DNA from: Rhodospirillales bacterium
GTDB lineage: Bacteria > Pseudomonadota > Alphaproteobacteria > Rhodospirillales > Casp-alpha2
DNA length: 64,000 nt
Assembly: GCA_023145215.1 (NCBI GenBank)
Contig: JAGLED010000002.1
Coordinates: 22,721 to 86,720, forward strand
Reading direction: 5' to 3'
The notes below the pieces were generated by a model that was not told where the DNA came from, did not search any database, and saw only the letters and a list, made by a program, of their open reading frames with translations. The translations under genes and the position numbers were made by a program. Shown in pieces: positions 45,961 through 54,166 of the stretch (the stretch's first letter is position 1; each line of letters begins with the position of its first letter).

Positions 45961-46936
45961 CATCTTCAACCGGGATCGCATGCATCTCGCGTGAGCCAAA
46001 CGCTTCGGCACGGATGACGGTAATGTCGTCCGTCATTGGCGGAAATTTCTCATAGACCGTTGGTCCGTACATCACGACCAGCGGCGTATTGGCAACGGCG
46101 AGCATGTGGGCGATCCCGGAATCGTTTGAAAGCGCTGCGGTCAGTCGTCCGCCCAGCGCGATGGTCAGCAGCGGATCGTAATCGAACGCCCTTCCCTCCT
46201 TAGCCTGGAGCGGTAATAAGGCGCCGGGAACCTCGGCCTGGATCGGTTCGATCCACTCTTCTTCCTGAGGGCCGATCAGGAATACCGGCTTCACGCCGGT
46301 CTCTTCGGCCGTCCGCGCGACGGCGATGAAGCGCGCCAGTGGCCAGCACTTGGGACGCCCCCCGGAGCCGGGGGCGAAGGCGGCGTACTGCGCGCCGTCG
46401 GGCAACAACCGGGCGGCCGCATCGACGTAACGCGGCGGGAGCGGAAGATCGAGGGACGTCGGCGTATCGAACATTCGCCCGGCCGCAATCTCCAGCAAAT
46501 CCAGCATCTGCCGCTGCATCGCTTTGGGGAATTTGTAGCCCGATTTGGGTTTGCTCGAGGAGAGCAGGAACCTTGCCGCCGGCGAGACGAACGCTTTGTG
46601 ACGGATGCGCCGGACGGCAAGCGCGATCCAGAAATTCCGCTGCGTGTCGATGACCAGATCGAAACGGCGATTCTTTAATGGCCGCGGCCCCAGAAGTTCC
46701 TTCGGGCTCTCGCCGATGCCGCCGTATTCGATGATCTCGTCGATCAGATGGTCGGCGAGCGGCTTGAGGCTTCGGCCATAAACGGTGGTCTCCTTGCCCG
46801 CGAACCATGTGATCCTGGCATTGGGAAAAGCGGTTCTCAGGCCACGCACGAAGGGAAGCTTCAACAGCCCGTCGCCCAACCGGTCGAGACCGACGTGAAC
46901 CAGAACGCTCCCGATGTCTTCGTTCGCTTGCTTCAT
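45914..46936 (-). CDS. Glycosyltransferase family 9 protein (second copy)
   Basis: A 340-residue protein. Opening VLVHVGLDRLGDGLLKLPFV and RTAFPNARITWFAGKETTVY are typical of GT9; AFAPGSGGRPKCWPLARFIA near residue 205 and ALSNDSGIAHMLAVANTPLV near 268 match the donor-binding half. It differs from the first copy in lacking the Cys cluster. ATG 46936 has AGGAG 10 bp upstream; a longer in-frame start at 47065 would overlap the next gene. The last 47 bp overlap ampG on the other strand. Confidence 0.87.
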   Translation of the reverse strand: MKQANEDIGSVLVHVGLDRLGDGLLKLPFVRGLRTAFPNARITWFAGKETTVYGRSLKPLADHLIDEIIEYGGIGESPKELLGPRPLKNRRFDLVIDTQRNFWIALAVRRIRHKAFVSPAARFLLSSSKPKSGYKFPKAMQRQMLDLLEIAAGRMFDTPTSLDLPLPPRYVDAAARLLPDGAQYAAFAPGSGGRPKCWPLARFIAVARTAEETGVKPVFLIGPQEEEWIEPIQAEVPGALLPLQAKEGRAFDYDPLLTIALGGRLTAALSNDSGIAHMLAVANTPLVVMYGPTVYEKFPPMTDDITVIRAEAFGSREMHAIPVEDVKDALLERLAAAPAS

Positions 46937-46994
46937 GTGCGCCGTCTCCTGGCACCCGGGTAGCACGTTCCGCCGAATAAGTAGAGTGAAAGGG

Positions 46995-48275
46995 TCATGA
47001 CGCGGGAGCATTCGGCGGTTTGGCCAACAACGCGACGGCGGCGCCCGCAAAACCGAAACAGGCAAACGTCAGGAGCGGCACATCGTACGCTCCCGTGATG
47101 TCGCGGAGCGCACCCGCGATCAACGGTCCTGCCGCCTGGCTTGCGACCTGGACGGTCAGTGCGACGCCGCGGATCGCGCCATAGCTACGCCTGCCGAAGA
47201 ATTCGGCCCAGGCGATCGGCAGGATCGTCAGCAATCCGCCGATCCCGCACCCGAACAGGATCGCGGCGCCATAGGCCATCGGCACGCTGTGCACTTCATG
47301 CATGGCGAGTGCGGCGGCACCCAACAACAGCCCCACCAAAACCAACGCGAACCGGAGCGGGACGCGCTTGGGCCAGAAGCCGTAGGCGAACCCGACAATC
47401 CCCGAGGTAAGCGAGAACGTGCTGACGGCGGTCGCGGCCACGGTCGGATCGAGACCGCGCTCGATCAGGAACGGTGCCTGGTGCAAGCTGACGCCAGCCT
47501 GGATCGGCCAGGCGAGCGCCGTGAATAAGCTCAAAAGCCAGAATGCCGGGGTGCGGATCGCTTCGGCGCGGGTGAACGCGGGCTCCGGCTGGGCGGTGGG
47601 TTGTGATTGCGTTGCCGCTTCGTCGGTGGGGTCGGCTATCGGCGCACCGTCGATCTCCATCCCCAGGTCTTCCGGGCGGCGGACCAGCAACAGCCACGCC
47701 GGGACGAAGCCGACGATCAGCACCGTCGCGCCGACGGCGATCCACGCCGTCCGCCAGCCACCGGCCTGCATCGCTGCGTGCGCAATCAACGGCATCGCGA
47801 CCAGCCCGCTCATCAGGGCGAGCGTCGTCACTGACGTCGCGAACGACCGCTTCTTGTAAAACCAGTTCACGATCGAACCGTAGATTCCAAGGTCGTAGGG
47901 ACCGGTAAAGTTCATCCGCGCGATGCAATAGAACACGTAAAACAGTGGCAGGGCGTTCACGGTCGAAATGAACAATAGCGGGACGCCCGTCGTCAGCACC
48001 GCGAAACAGAGGATCGTGCGCGCCCCGTTCTTATCCAGAAACGGCCCGATCAGGGGCGCGGCGACGGCACCGAGAATACCGCCGAGCGACACGGCGCCAG
48101 AGATTTCCGTCCGCGACCAGCCGAACTCGGTGGTCATCGGGTCGATAAAGATCGAGAGCGTGGCGACCGCCGGACCTTGCCGCGAGAACGATGCGGCGCA
48201 AACGGCGGCAAGCACGATCCAGCCGTAATAGAAGGGCAGGCGCCCGGCCAGCGCATGGATGAAACAAAGCCGCAA
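46995..48275 (-). CDS. MFS transporter
   Basis: A 426-residue protein with about 12 membrane segments. FYYGWIVLAAVCAASFSRQG near residue 15, DPMTTEFGWSRTEISGAVSL near 45 and PLIGPFLDKNGARTI near 75 are typical of the monocarboxylate/oxalate-type MFS subgroup, which carries organic acids. The substrate cannot be fixed. No in-frame ATG is available near the N-terminus, so TTG 48275, with AGGGG about 10 bp upstream, is the likely start. Confidence 0.82.
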   Translation of the reverse strand: MRLCFIHALAGRLPFYYGWIVLAAVCAASFSRQGPAVATLSIFIDPMTTEFGWSRTEISGAVSLGGILGAVAAPLIGPFLDKNGARTILCFAVLTTGVPLLFISTVNALPLFYVFYCIARMNFTGPYDLGIYGSIVNWFYKKRSFATSVTTLALMSGLVAMPLIAHAAMQAGGWRTAWIAVGATVLIVGFVPAWLLLVRRPEDLGMEIDGAPIADPTDEAATQSQPTAQPEPAFTRAEAIRTPAFWLLSLFTALAWPIQAGVSLHQAPFLIERGLDPTVAATAVSTFSLTSGIVGFAYGFWPKRVPLRFALVLVGLLLGAAALAMHEVHSVPMAYGAAILFGCGIGGLLTILPIAWAEFFGRRSYGAIRGVALTVQVASQAAGPLIAGALRDITGAYDVPLLTFACFGFAGAAVALLAKPPNAPAS

Positions 48276-48404
48276 AATGGTGAATCCCCTGTCAGATTCG
48301 GCTAGGCTAGCAGCCCGGCGGAAATATGTGGAGCCGAAGCGTCGTTACGTTTATGGTGCGCCCGCTTGGGAGGGCATGGTTACGGATTTACTGAGGAACC
48401 TGTG

Positions 48405-48950
48405 ATGAATATGGATCTGGTGCCCATCGGCGATAACCCCCCTTATGAAGTCAATGTCCTGATTGAGATTCCGCTCGGCGGCAATCCGGTCAAATACGAG
48501 GTCGATAAGAAATCCGGTGCGATCTTCGTCGACCGTTTCCTGCACACCGCGATGTACTACCCGATCAACTACGGCTTCATTCCGCACACCCTGTCGGATG
48601 ACGGCGATCCCATCGACGCCGCCGTGCTGGGCCAGATGCCGGTGATTCCGGGCTGCATCATCAAGTGCCGTCCGATCGGCGCGCTGATCATGGAAGATGA
48701 AAGCGGCATCGACGAGAAGCTCTTGTGCGTGCCCGTCGACGACCTGCACCCGTTCTACGGTGACATCAGCTCTTACCGCGATATCCGTCCGGTGCAGATC
48801 AGCCAGATCCAGCACTTCTTCGAGCACTATAAGGACCTCGAGCCCAACAAGTGGGTCAAGGTCAAGCGCTGGGGCGAGGCCGAAGAGGCGCTCGAACTGA
48901 TCCGCGAAGCGATCAAGCGTGCCGAGGACGCCGAAAGCGGCGAGGCCTAG
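48405..48950 (+). CDS. ppa: Inorganic pyrophosphatase
   Basis: A 181-residue family I pyrophosphatase. KYEVDKKSGAIFVDRFLHTA, MYYPINYGFIPHTLSDDGDP and the signature DDGDPIDAAVL (Asp triad near residue 65) bind Mg and the substrate. It pulls biosynthetic reactions forward by removing pyrophosphate. ATG 48405 has GAGGAA upstream. The TAG stop shares the tetramer CTAG with the stop of maeB on the other strand. Confidence 0.98.
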   Translation: MNMDLVPIGDNPPYEVNVLIEIPLGGNPVKYEVDKKSGAIFVDRFLHTAMYYPINYGFIPHTLSDDGDPIDAAVLGQMPVIPGCIIKCRPIGALIMEDESGIDEKLLCVPVDDLHPFYGDISSYRDIRPVQISQIQHFFEHYKDLEPNKWVKVKRWGEAEEALELIREAIKRAEDAESGEA

Positions 48951-51211
48951 TCACAGGCTTGGTGCGCGGTTAGCGCCGCGAGCGTCACCATATCCGCGAC
49001 CGTCGATCCCATCGGCACCACCTGGATCGGTTTCGAGAGGCCCTTGATCAGGGGTCCGAGGACCGTCGCGCCCGAGACGCTCGCCAACAGCTTCATGCTG
49101 ATCTGCGCGCTGTGCAGGCCGGGCATCACCAGGACGTTGGCTGTATCCGACAAACGGCAGAACGGGTAATTCGCAAGCAGATCCTTGTTGAGCGCGACAT
49201 CGACGGCCATTTCGCCGTCGTATTCGAAGTCGGCACCCTCTTTATCCAGAATCTGTACCGCTTCGCGCACCAGTTCTGCGCGCGGCAGGGCCGGATGCCC
49301 GAAGTTGGCGAACGAGATCAGCGCCACGCGGGGCTCGTGTCCGAAACGCCGCGCCTCGGCGGCGGATTGCCGTGCGATGTCGGCGAGCGCGCGCGGATCG
49401 GGCGATTCGGCGACGACGGTATCGGCGACGAACAGGGTGCGGCCGCGATCGATGATCATCGACAGCCCCATGACCCGCGCGCCCGGCGCCGGTTCGATGA
49501 CGGATGCAATATTGTGCATCGCCGCGTGGAAGTTCCGGGTCAGACCGGTGACCATGGCGTCCGCGTCGCCGGTCGCGACCATGCAAGCCGCAAAGAAATT
49601 GCGGTCCTGATTGACCAGACGCTGACAATCCCTCTTCAGGCTGCCCTTCCGTTGAAGGCGGGAATAGAGATATTCGGCGTAATCGGCGTTGCGGTCGGAC
49701 AGCCGGGCGTTATGGATTTCAAGCCCATCGATGTTGCCGAGGCCAAGGGTCTTCATGGTATCCCGGACCCGTTCCTCGCGCCCGACGAGGATCGGCGTGC
49801 CGTACCCCGCATTCCAGAACGCGTGCGCGGCGCGGATGGATTTCTCTTCTTCGCCTTCCGCAAACACGACACGGCGCGGCTTGGCGCGGACCTGATCGAG
49901 CGTCGCCTGCAGGTTGCCGATGATCGGGTTCAGGCGCGCCGACAGCTCGCTCTCGTAGGCTTCCATATCCTCGATCGGTTTTTGCGCGACGCCGGAATCC
50001 ATGGCCGCTTGCGCCACCGCTTTCGGGACGGCGACGATCAGGCGCGGATCGAACGGTGTCGGGATCAGGTAGTCGGGTCCGTATTGAAGGTGAATGCCGG
50101 CGTAGGCCGCGTCGACTTCGTCGGGGACGTCTTCCCGCGCCAGTTCGGCGAGTGCGTTGGCGGCAGCGATCTTCATTTCTTCGTTGATGCGCCGCGCACG
50201 GACATCGAGCGCGCCCCGGAAAATATAAGGGAATCCGAGGACGTTGTTGATCTGGTTTGGATAGTCGGACCGTCCCGTCGCGATGATCGCGTCGTCGCGG
50301 ACGGCCTTCACGTCTTCGGGGGTGATTTCCGGATCCGGGTTGGCCATGGCGAAGATGATCGGTTGATCCGCCATCGACTTGACCATCTCCTGGCTGACCG
50401 CGTCCTTGACCGAGAGCCCGATGAACACGTCCGCACCCTTCATCGCATCGGCCAGCGTGCGCGCGTCCGTGTCGACGGCCTGGGCGGACTTCCACTGGTT
50501 CATGCCGTCTTCCCGGCCGCGATAGATCACGCCCTTGGAATCGCACATGATGATATTGTCGCCGTTGACGCCCATCGCCTTCATCAGGTCCGCACACGCG
50601 ATTGACGCCGCACCGGCGCCGTTGATGACGATCTTGCTGTCCGCCAGTGTCCGGCCCGTCAGGTTGACGGCGTTGATCAGGCCGGCGGCCGTGATGATCG
50701 CGGTGCCGTGCTGGTCGTCGTGGAAGACGGGGATGTCGAGAAGCTCTCTCAGGCGCTCTTCGATCATGAAGCATTCGGGCGCCTTGATATCTTCGAGATT
50801 GATCCCCCCGAAGGCGTTCCCGAACAGACGCACGCTCTCGACCACTTCGTCGACGTCTTCCGAGAACACCTCGACGTTGAAGGCATCCACATCGGCGAAG
50901 CGTTTGAAGAGCACGCACTTGCCTTCCATCACCGGTTTCGAGGCCAGCGGGCCAATGTTGCCGAGCCCCAAAACCGCCGTGCCGTTGGAAATGACAGCGA
51001 CCATGTTGCCGCGCGCGGTCAGCTCGTAGACCCGGCTTTCATCCTCATGGATCGCAAGGCACGGTCCCGCGACGCCGGGCGAATAGGCGAGCGTCAGATC
51101 CCGTTGGGTGGTCAGCGGCTTGGTCGGGTGAATTTCGATCTTGCCGGGCTTGCCCGACGCGTGCATGCGCATCGCTTCGTTGTAGAGCAGTTTGGTGGCG
51201 CGCTCGTCCAT
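48947..51211 (-). CDS. maeB: NADP-dependent malic enzyme with C-terminal phosphotransacetylase-like domain
   Basis: A 754-residue protein. The malic enzyme half runs to about residue 430: PTKPLTTQRDLTLAYSPGVA, VFHDDQHGTAIITAAGLINA near 160, INGAGAASIACADLMKAMG near 195 (NADP site). The second half, about 435-754, resembles phosphotransacetylase (VVFAEGEEEKSIRAAHAFWN, GATVLGPLIKGLSKPIQVVP) and serves a regulatory, oligomerising role in MaeB enzymes. It converts malate to pyruvate. ATG 51211 has GGGAGA upstream; a much longer frame to 52237 is antisense to mutS and spurious. Confidence 0.97.
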   Translation of the reverse strand: MDERATKLLYNEAMRMHASGKPGKIEIHPTKPLTTQRDLTLAYSPGVAGPCLAIHEDESRVYELTARGNMVAVISNGTAVLGLGNIGPLASKPVMEGKCVLFKRFADVDAFNVEVFSEDVDEVVESVRLFGNAFGGINLEDIKAPECFMIEERLRELLDIPVFHDDQHGTAIITAAGLINAVNLTGRTLADSKIVINGAGAASIACADLMKAMGVNGDNIIMCDSKGVIYRGREDGMNQWKSAQAVDTDARTLADAMKGADVFIGLSVKDAVSQEMVKSMADQPIIFAMANPDPEITPEDVKAVRDDAIIATGRSDYPNQINNVLGFPYIFRGALDVRARRINEEMKIAAANALAELAREDVPDEVDAAYAGIHLQYGPDYLIPTPFDPRLIVAVPKAVAQAAMDSGVAQKPIEDMEAYESELSARLNPIIGNLQATLDQVRAKPRRVVFAEGEEEKSIRAAHAFWNAGYGTPILVGREERVRDTMKTLGLGNIDGLEIHNARLSDRNADYAEYLYSRLQRKGSLKRDCQRLVNQDRNFFAACMVATGDADAMVTGLTRNFHAAMHNIASVIEPAPGARVMGLSMIIDRGRTLFVADTVVAESPDPRALADIARQSAAEARRFGHEPRVALISFANFGHPALPRAELVREAVQILDKEGADFEYDGEMAVDVALNKDLLANYPFCRLSDTANVLVMPGLHSAQISMKLLASVSGATVLGPLIKGLSKPIQVVPMGSTVADMVTLAALTAHQACD

Positions 51212-51394
51212 GATGTCTCTCCCAGGAGTCTTGCGTCTTGTCTTTATCATTGCCGGGCACGCCGAAGGCGTTGGCCTGCGCCCGAGCCGCCATATTGCCA
51301 CCACGTACAAAAAGTGCAACGGCGCTCGTGCCGTGGCCGCTACGTGTGGTATGGTCCGTCGGATTCGACATCGCCGCGTGATTCCGGGATATAG
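51212..51394. other. Divergent intergenic region between maeB and mutS
   Basis: A 183-bp gap that must contain the promoters of both genes. I found no pair of hexamers at proper spacing that was better than chance, no hairpin of note and no RNA gene. Confidence 0.35.
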
Positions 51395-54124
51395 ATGAAC
51401 GACCACAGCCACGCCGAACGAGACAGGACGGAACCGGACCAAAAGGTGTCGGAAGGCGCCGCGGGCGGCGCCGTGACCCCGATGATGGCGCAGTTCCTTC
51501 AGATCAAACGCGATCACCCCGACGATCTGCTGTTCTACCGGATGGGCGACTTCTACGAGCTTTTCTTCAATGACGCCGTGCAGGCGGCGGGCGCGCTGGA
51601 CATCGCCTTGACCAAGCGCGGCAAGCATCTGGGCGAAGACATCCCGATGTGCGGCGTCCCCGTCCATAGCCATGAAACCTATCTCAATCGATTGATCCGA
51701 AAAGGTTTTCGCGTCGCGATCTGCGAGCAGACTGAAGACCCGGCGGAAGCCAAGAAGCGCGGTTCCAAATCGGTCGTGAAACGCGATGTGGTGCGGGTCG
51801 TGACGCCCGGCACGATCACCGAAGATATCCTGCTGGAATCCCGCCGCCACAACTATCTGGCCTGTGTCGCCCGTGCCCAGTCGGATTTCGCCTTGGCGTG
51901 GCTCGATATTTCGACCGGAGACTTCAGGACCCAGACGGCTGCGGCCGGTGACATCGCGGCGATCCTGGCGCGTCTCGATCCGGGCGAAGTGGTCGTCGCC
52001 GACAATCTGTTGGGCGATGCGCTGCCCGAACAGACCTGGTTCGATGTGATTGATCGTTTGACGCTGCAACCGGCCGCCCGGTTCGACAGCGAGAACGGTA
52101 AGCGCCGGCTGATGGATGTGTATGGGGTCAAAACGCTGGATGCGTTCGGGGCGTTCACGCGTGCCGAAGTCGCGGCTGCCGGCGCCATCGTCGACTACGT
52201 CGAGTTGACGCAGAAGGGGAAGCTGCCGCGCCTGCACCCGCCGGTTCGTGTCGAGCAGGGCGCGGTCATGGAGATCGATGCCGCGACGCGGCGCAATCTC
52301 GAACTCACGCAGACCATGTCGGGCGAACGCAAGGGCAGTCTGTTGGATGCCGTCGACCGCACGGTGACCGGCGGTGGCGCCCGCTTATTGGCAGCGCGGA
52401 TCGCGGCGCCGTTGACGTCGCCCGCCGATGTGAACGCTAGGCTCGATCTGGTGGAGGTGTTTCACGCCGACAGCCGTGCCCGCGAGGGCTTGCGGGAAAA
52501 GCTGAAAGCGGTCCCGGAAATCGCCCGCGCCATGAGCCGCCTGACCATCGGGCGCGGCGGGCCGCGCGATGTCGCGTCGATCCGGGCCGGCCTCAAGGCG
52601 GCCGCGGAAATCCGGCGTTTGTTCAATGATATGAATGCATTACAGGCCGCCGCCGACCTGCCGGGTCTGGTCGACGCCTTGGGCGGGCACGACGAGCTTG
52701 TCGAAGAGCTGGCACAGGCCCTGGTCGACGAGCCGCCGATGGGGACGGCGGACGGCGGGTTCGTCCGCAAGGGGTATCATCCGCGCCTCGACGAACTGGT
52801 CGAAATGCGCGACGAAAGCCGGCGCCTGATCGCGGCCTTGCAGAAGCGATACGCGGACGAGACGGGGATACAGGCGCTCAAGGTGCGCCATAACAATGTG
52901 CTCGGCTATTTTATCGAGGTGACGGCCAAGCAGGCCGACCAGATTCCGAACGGGACCGACAGCCCCTTTATTCATCGCCAGACCATGGCCAATGCCGTGC
53001 GCTACACGACGGTCGAACTGAACGACCTGGAGGCCGAAATCGCGCGCGCCGGGGAGTCGTCGCTGGCGCTCGAGCTTGAAATCTTCGAAAGCCTCGCTGC
53101 CCGAATCCGTGAGAATGCGGACGCTATCGATGCGACGGCGTCGTCGCTGGCGGCGCTCGACGTGGCCGCGGCGACGGCAGAGCTGGCCCTCGCATCGGCG
53201 TTCACGCGGCCTCAGGTGGACGAAAGCGAGGCCTTCACCATCGAAGCCGGTCGCCATCCGGTGGTCGAAATGGCGCTCGCGAAATCCGGGGACGTCGCCT
53301 TCGTCGCCAACGATTGTAAGCTCGAACCGGGCGACGACGACACGTCGGGCGCCAAGCTTTGGCTGCTGACCGGCCCCAACATGGCGGGGAAGAGCACATT
53401 TCTGCGTCAGAATGCATTGATCGCCGTCCTTGCGCAGGCCGGGCTCTACGTGCCGGCGAAACGTGCGCATATCGGCGTCGTCGACCGGTTGTTCTCGCGG
53501 GTCGGCGCGGCGGACGATCTGGCGCGGGGCCGCTCCACATTCATGGTGGAGATGGTCGAAACCGCGGCGATCCTGCATCAGGCGGGGCCGCGCGCGCTTG
53601 TCATTCTGGATGAGATCGGCCGCGGCACGGCCACGTTCGACGGTTTGTCAATTGCGTGGGCGGTCGTCGAGCACCTGCACGAAGTGAACCGCTGTCGCGG
53701 GTTGTTCGCGACCCATTATCACGAGCTTACCGAACTTGCGACCCGGCTCGACAATCTCAAGTGTTACACGATGCGGGTGAAGGAGTGGAAAGGCGACGTC
53801 GTCTTTCTGCATGAAGTTGCCGCAGGGGTTGCAGATCGCTCTTACGGTATCCATGTGGGGCAATTGGCGGGTTTGCCGTCAAGTCTGGTGGCGCGCGCGG
53901 AAACGATCCTGGAACAGTTAGAGAGCAAGAAATCCAAGGGATCAGGGTCGCTTGGGGACGACTTGCCGTTGTTTTCTGCAGTACAAGCGCAAAAAACTGC
54001 GCCTAAACGCGAAAACAAGCTGACGGTGGCCGTAGACAAGATCAATCCAGATTCCTTAACGCCTCTGCAGGCGCTGGAAGAGCTATATAAGCTCAAATCA
54101 TTAGCCTTGGATAACGATGATTAA
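51395..54124 (+). CDS. mutS: DNA mismatch repair protein MutS
   Basis: A 909-residue protein. The mismatch-binding domain has [14 protein letters not shown] near residue 46 with the Phe-x-Glu motif. The ATPase has Walker [17 protein letters not shown] near residue 659, [17 protein letters not shown] near 705, Walker [17 protein letters not shown] near 734 and the [11 protein letters not shown] motif near 771. It recognises base mismatches and recruits MutL. The ATG follows a weak ribosome binding site. glnD follows 42 bp downstream. Confidence 0.98.
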   Translation: MNDHSHAERDRTEPDQKVSEGAAGGAVTPMMAQFLQIKRDHPDDLLFYRMGDFYELFFNDAVQAAGALDIALTKRGKHLGEDIPMCGVPVHSHETYLNRLIRKGFRVAICEQTEDPAEAKKRGSKSVVKRDVVRVVTPGTITEDILLESRRHNYLACVARAQSDFALAWLDISTGDFRTQTAAAGDIAAILARLDPGEVVVADNLLGDALPEQTWFDVIDRLTLQPAARFDSENGKRRLMDVYGVKTLDAFGAFTRAEVAAAGAIVDYVELTQKGKLPRLHPPVRVEQGAVMEIDAATRRNLELTQTMSGERKGSLLDAVDRTVTGGGARLLAARIAAPLTSPADVNARLDLVEVFHADSRAREGLREKLKAVPEIARAMSRLTIGRGGPRDVASIRAGLKAAAEIRRLFNDMNALQAAADLPGLVDALGGHDELVEELAQALVDEPPMGTADGGFVRKGYHPRLDELVEMRDESRRLIAALQKRYADETGIQALKVRHNNVLGYFIEVTAKQADQIPNGTDSPFIHRQTMANAVRYTTVELNDLEAEIARAGESSLALELEIFESLAARIRENADAIDATASSLAALDVAAATAELALASAFTRPQVDESEAFTIEAGRHPVVEMALAKSGDVAFVANDCKLEPGDDDTSGAKLWLLTGPNMAGKSTFLRQNALIAVLAQAGLYVPAKRAHIGVVDRLFSRVGAADDLARGRSTFMVEMVETAAILHQAGPRALVILDEIGRGTATFDGLSIAWAVVEHLHEVNRCRGLFATHYHELTELATRLDNLKCYTMRVKEWKGDVVFLHEVAAGVADRSYGIHVGQLAGLPSSLVARAETILEQLESKKSKGSGSLGDDLPLFSAVQAQKTAPKRENKLTVAVDKINPDSLTPLQALEELYKLKSLALDNDD

Positions 54125-54166
54125 TGTATTGATTCTATTTGTGGAAAGAGCGACGGGAGTCACACG

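Noticed and set aside
51212..52237. N-terminal extension of the malic enzyme frame by 342 codons
   Set aside because: It is antisense to mutS; the true start at 51211 has a good ribosome binding site and the standard MaeB N-terminus.
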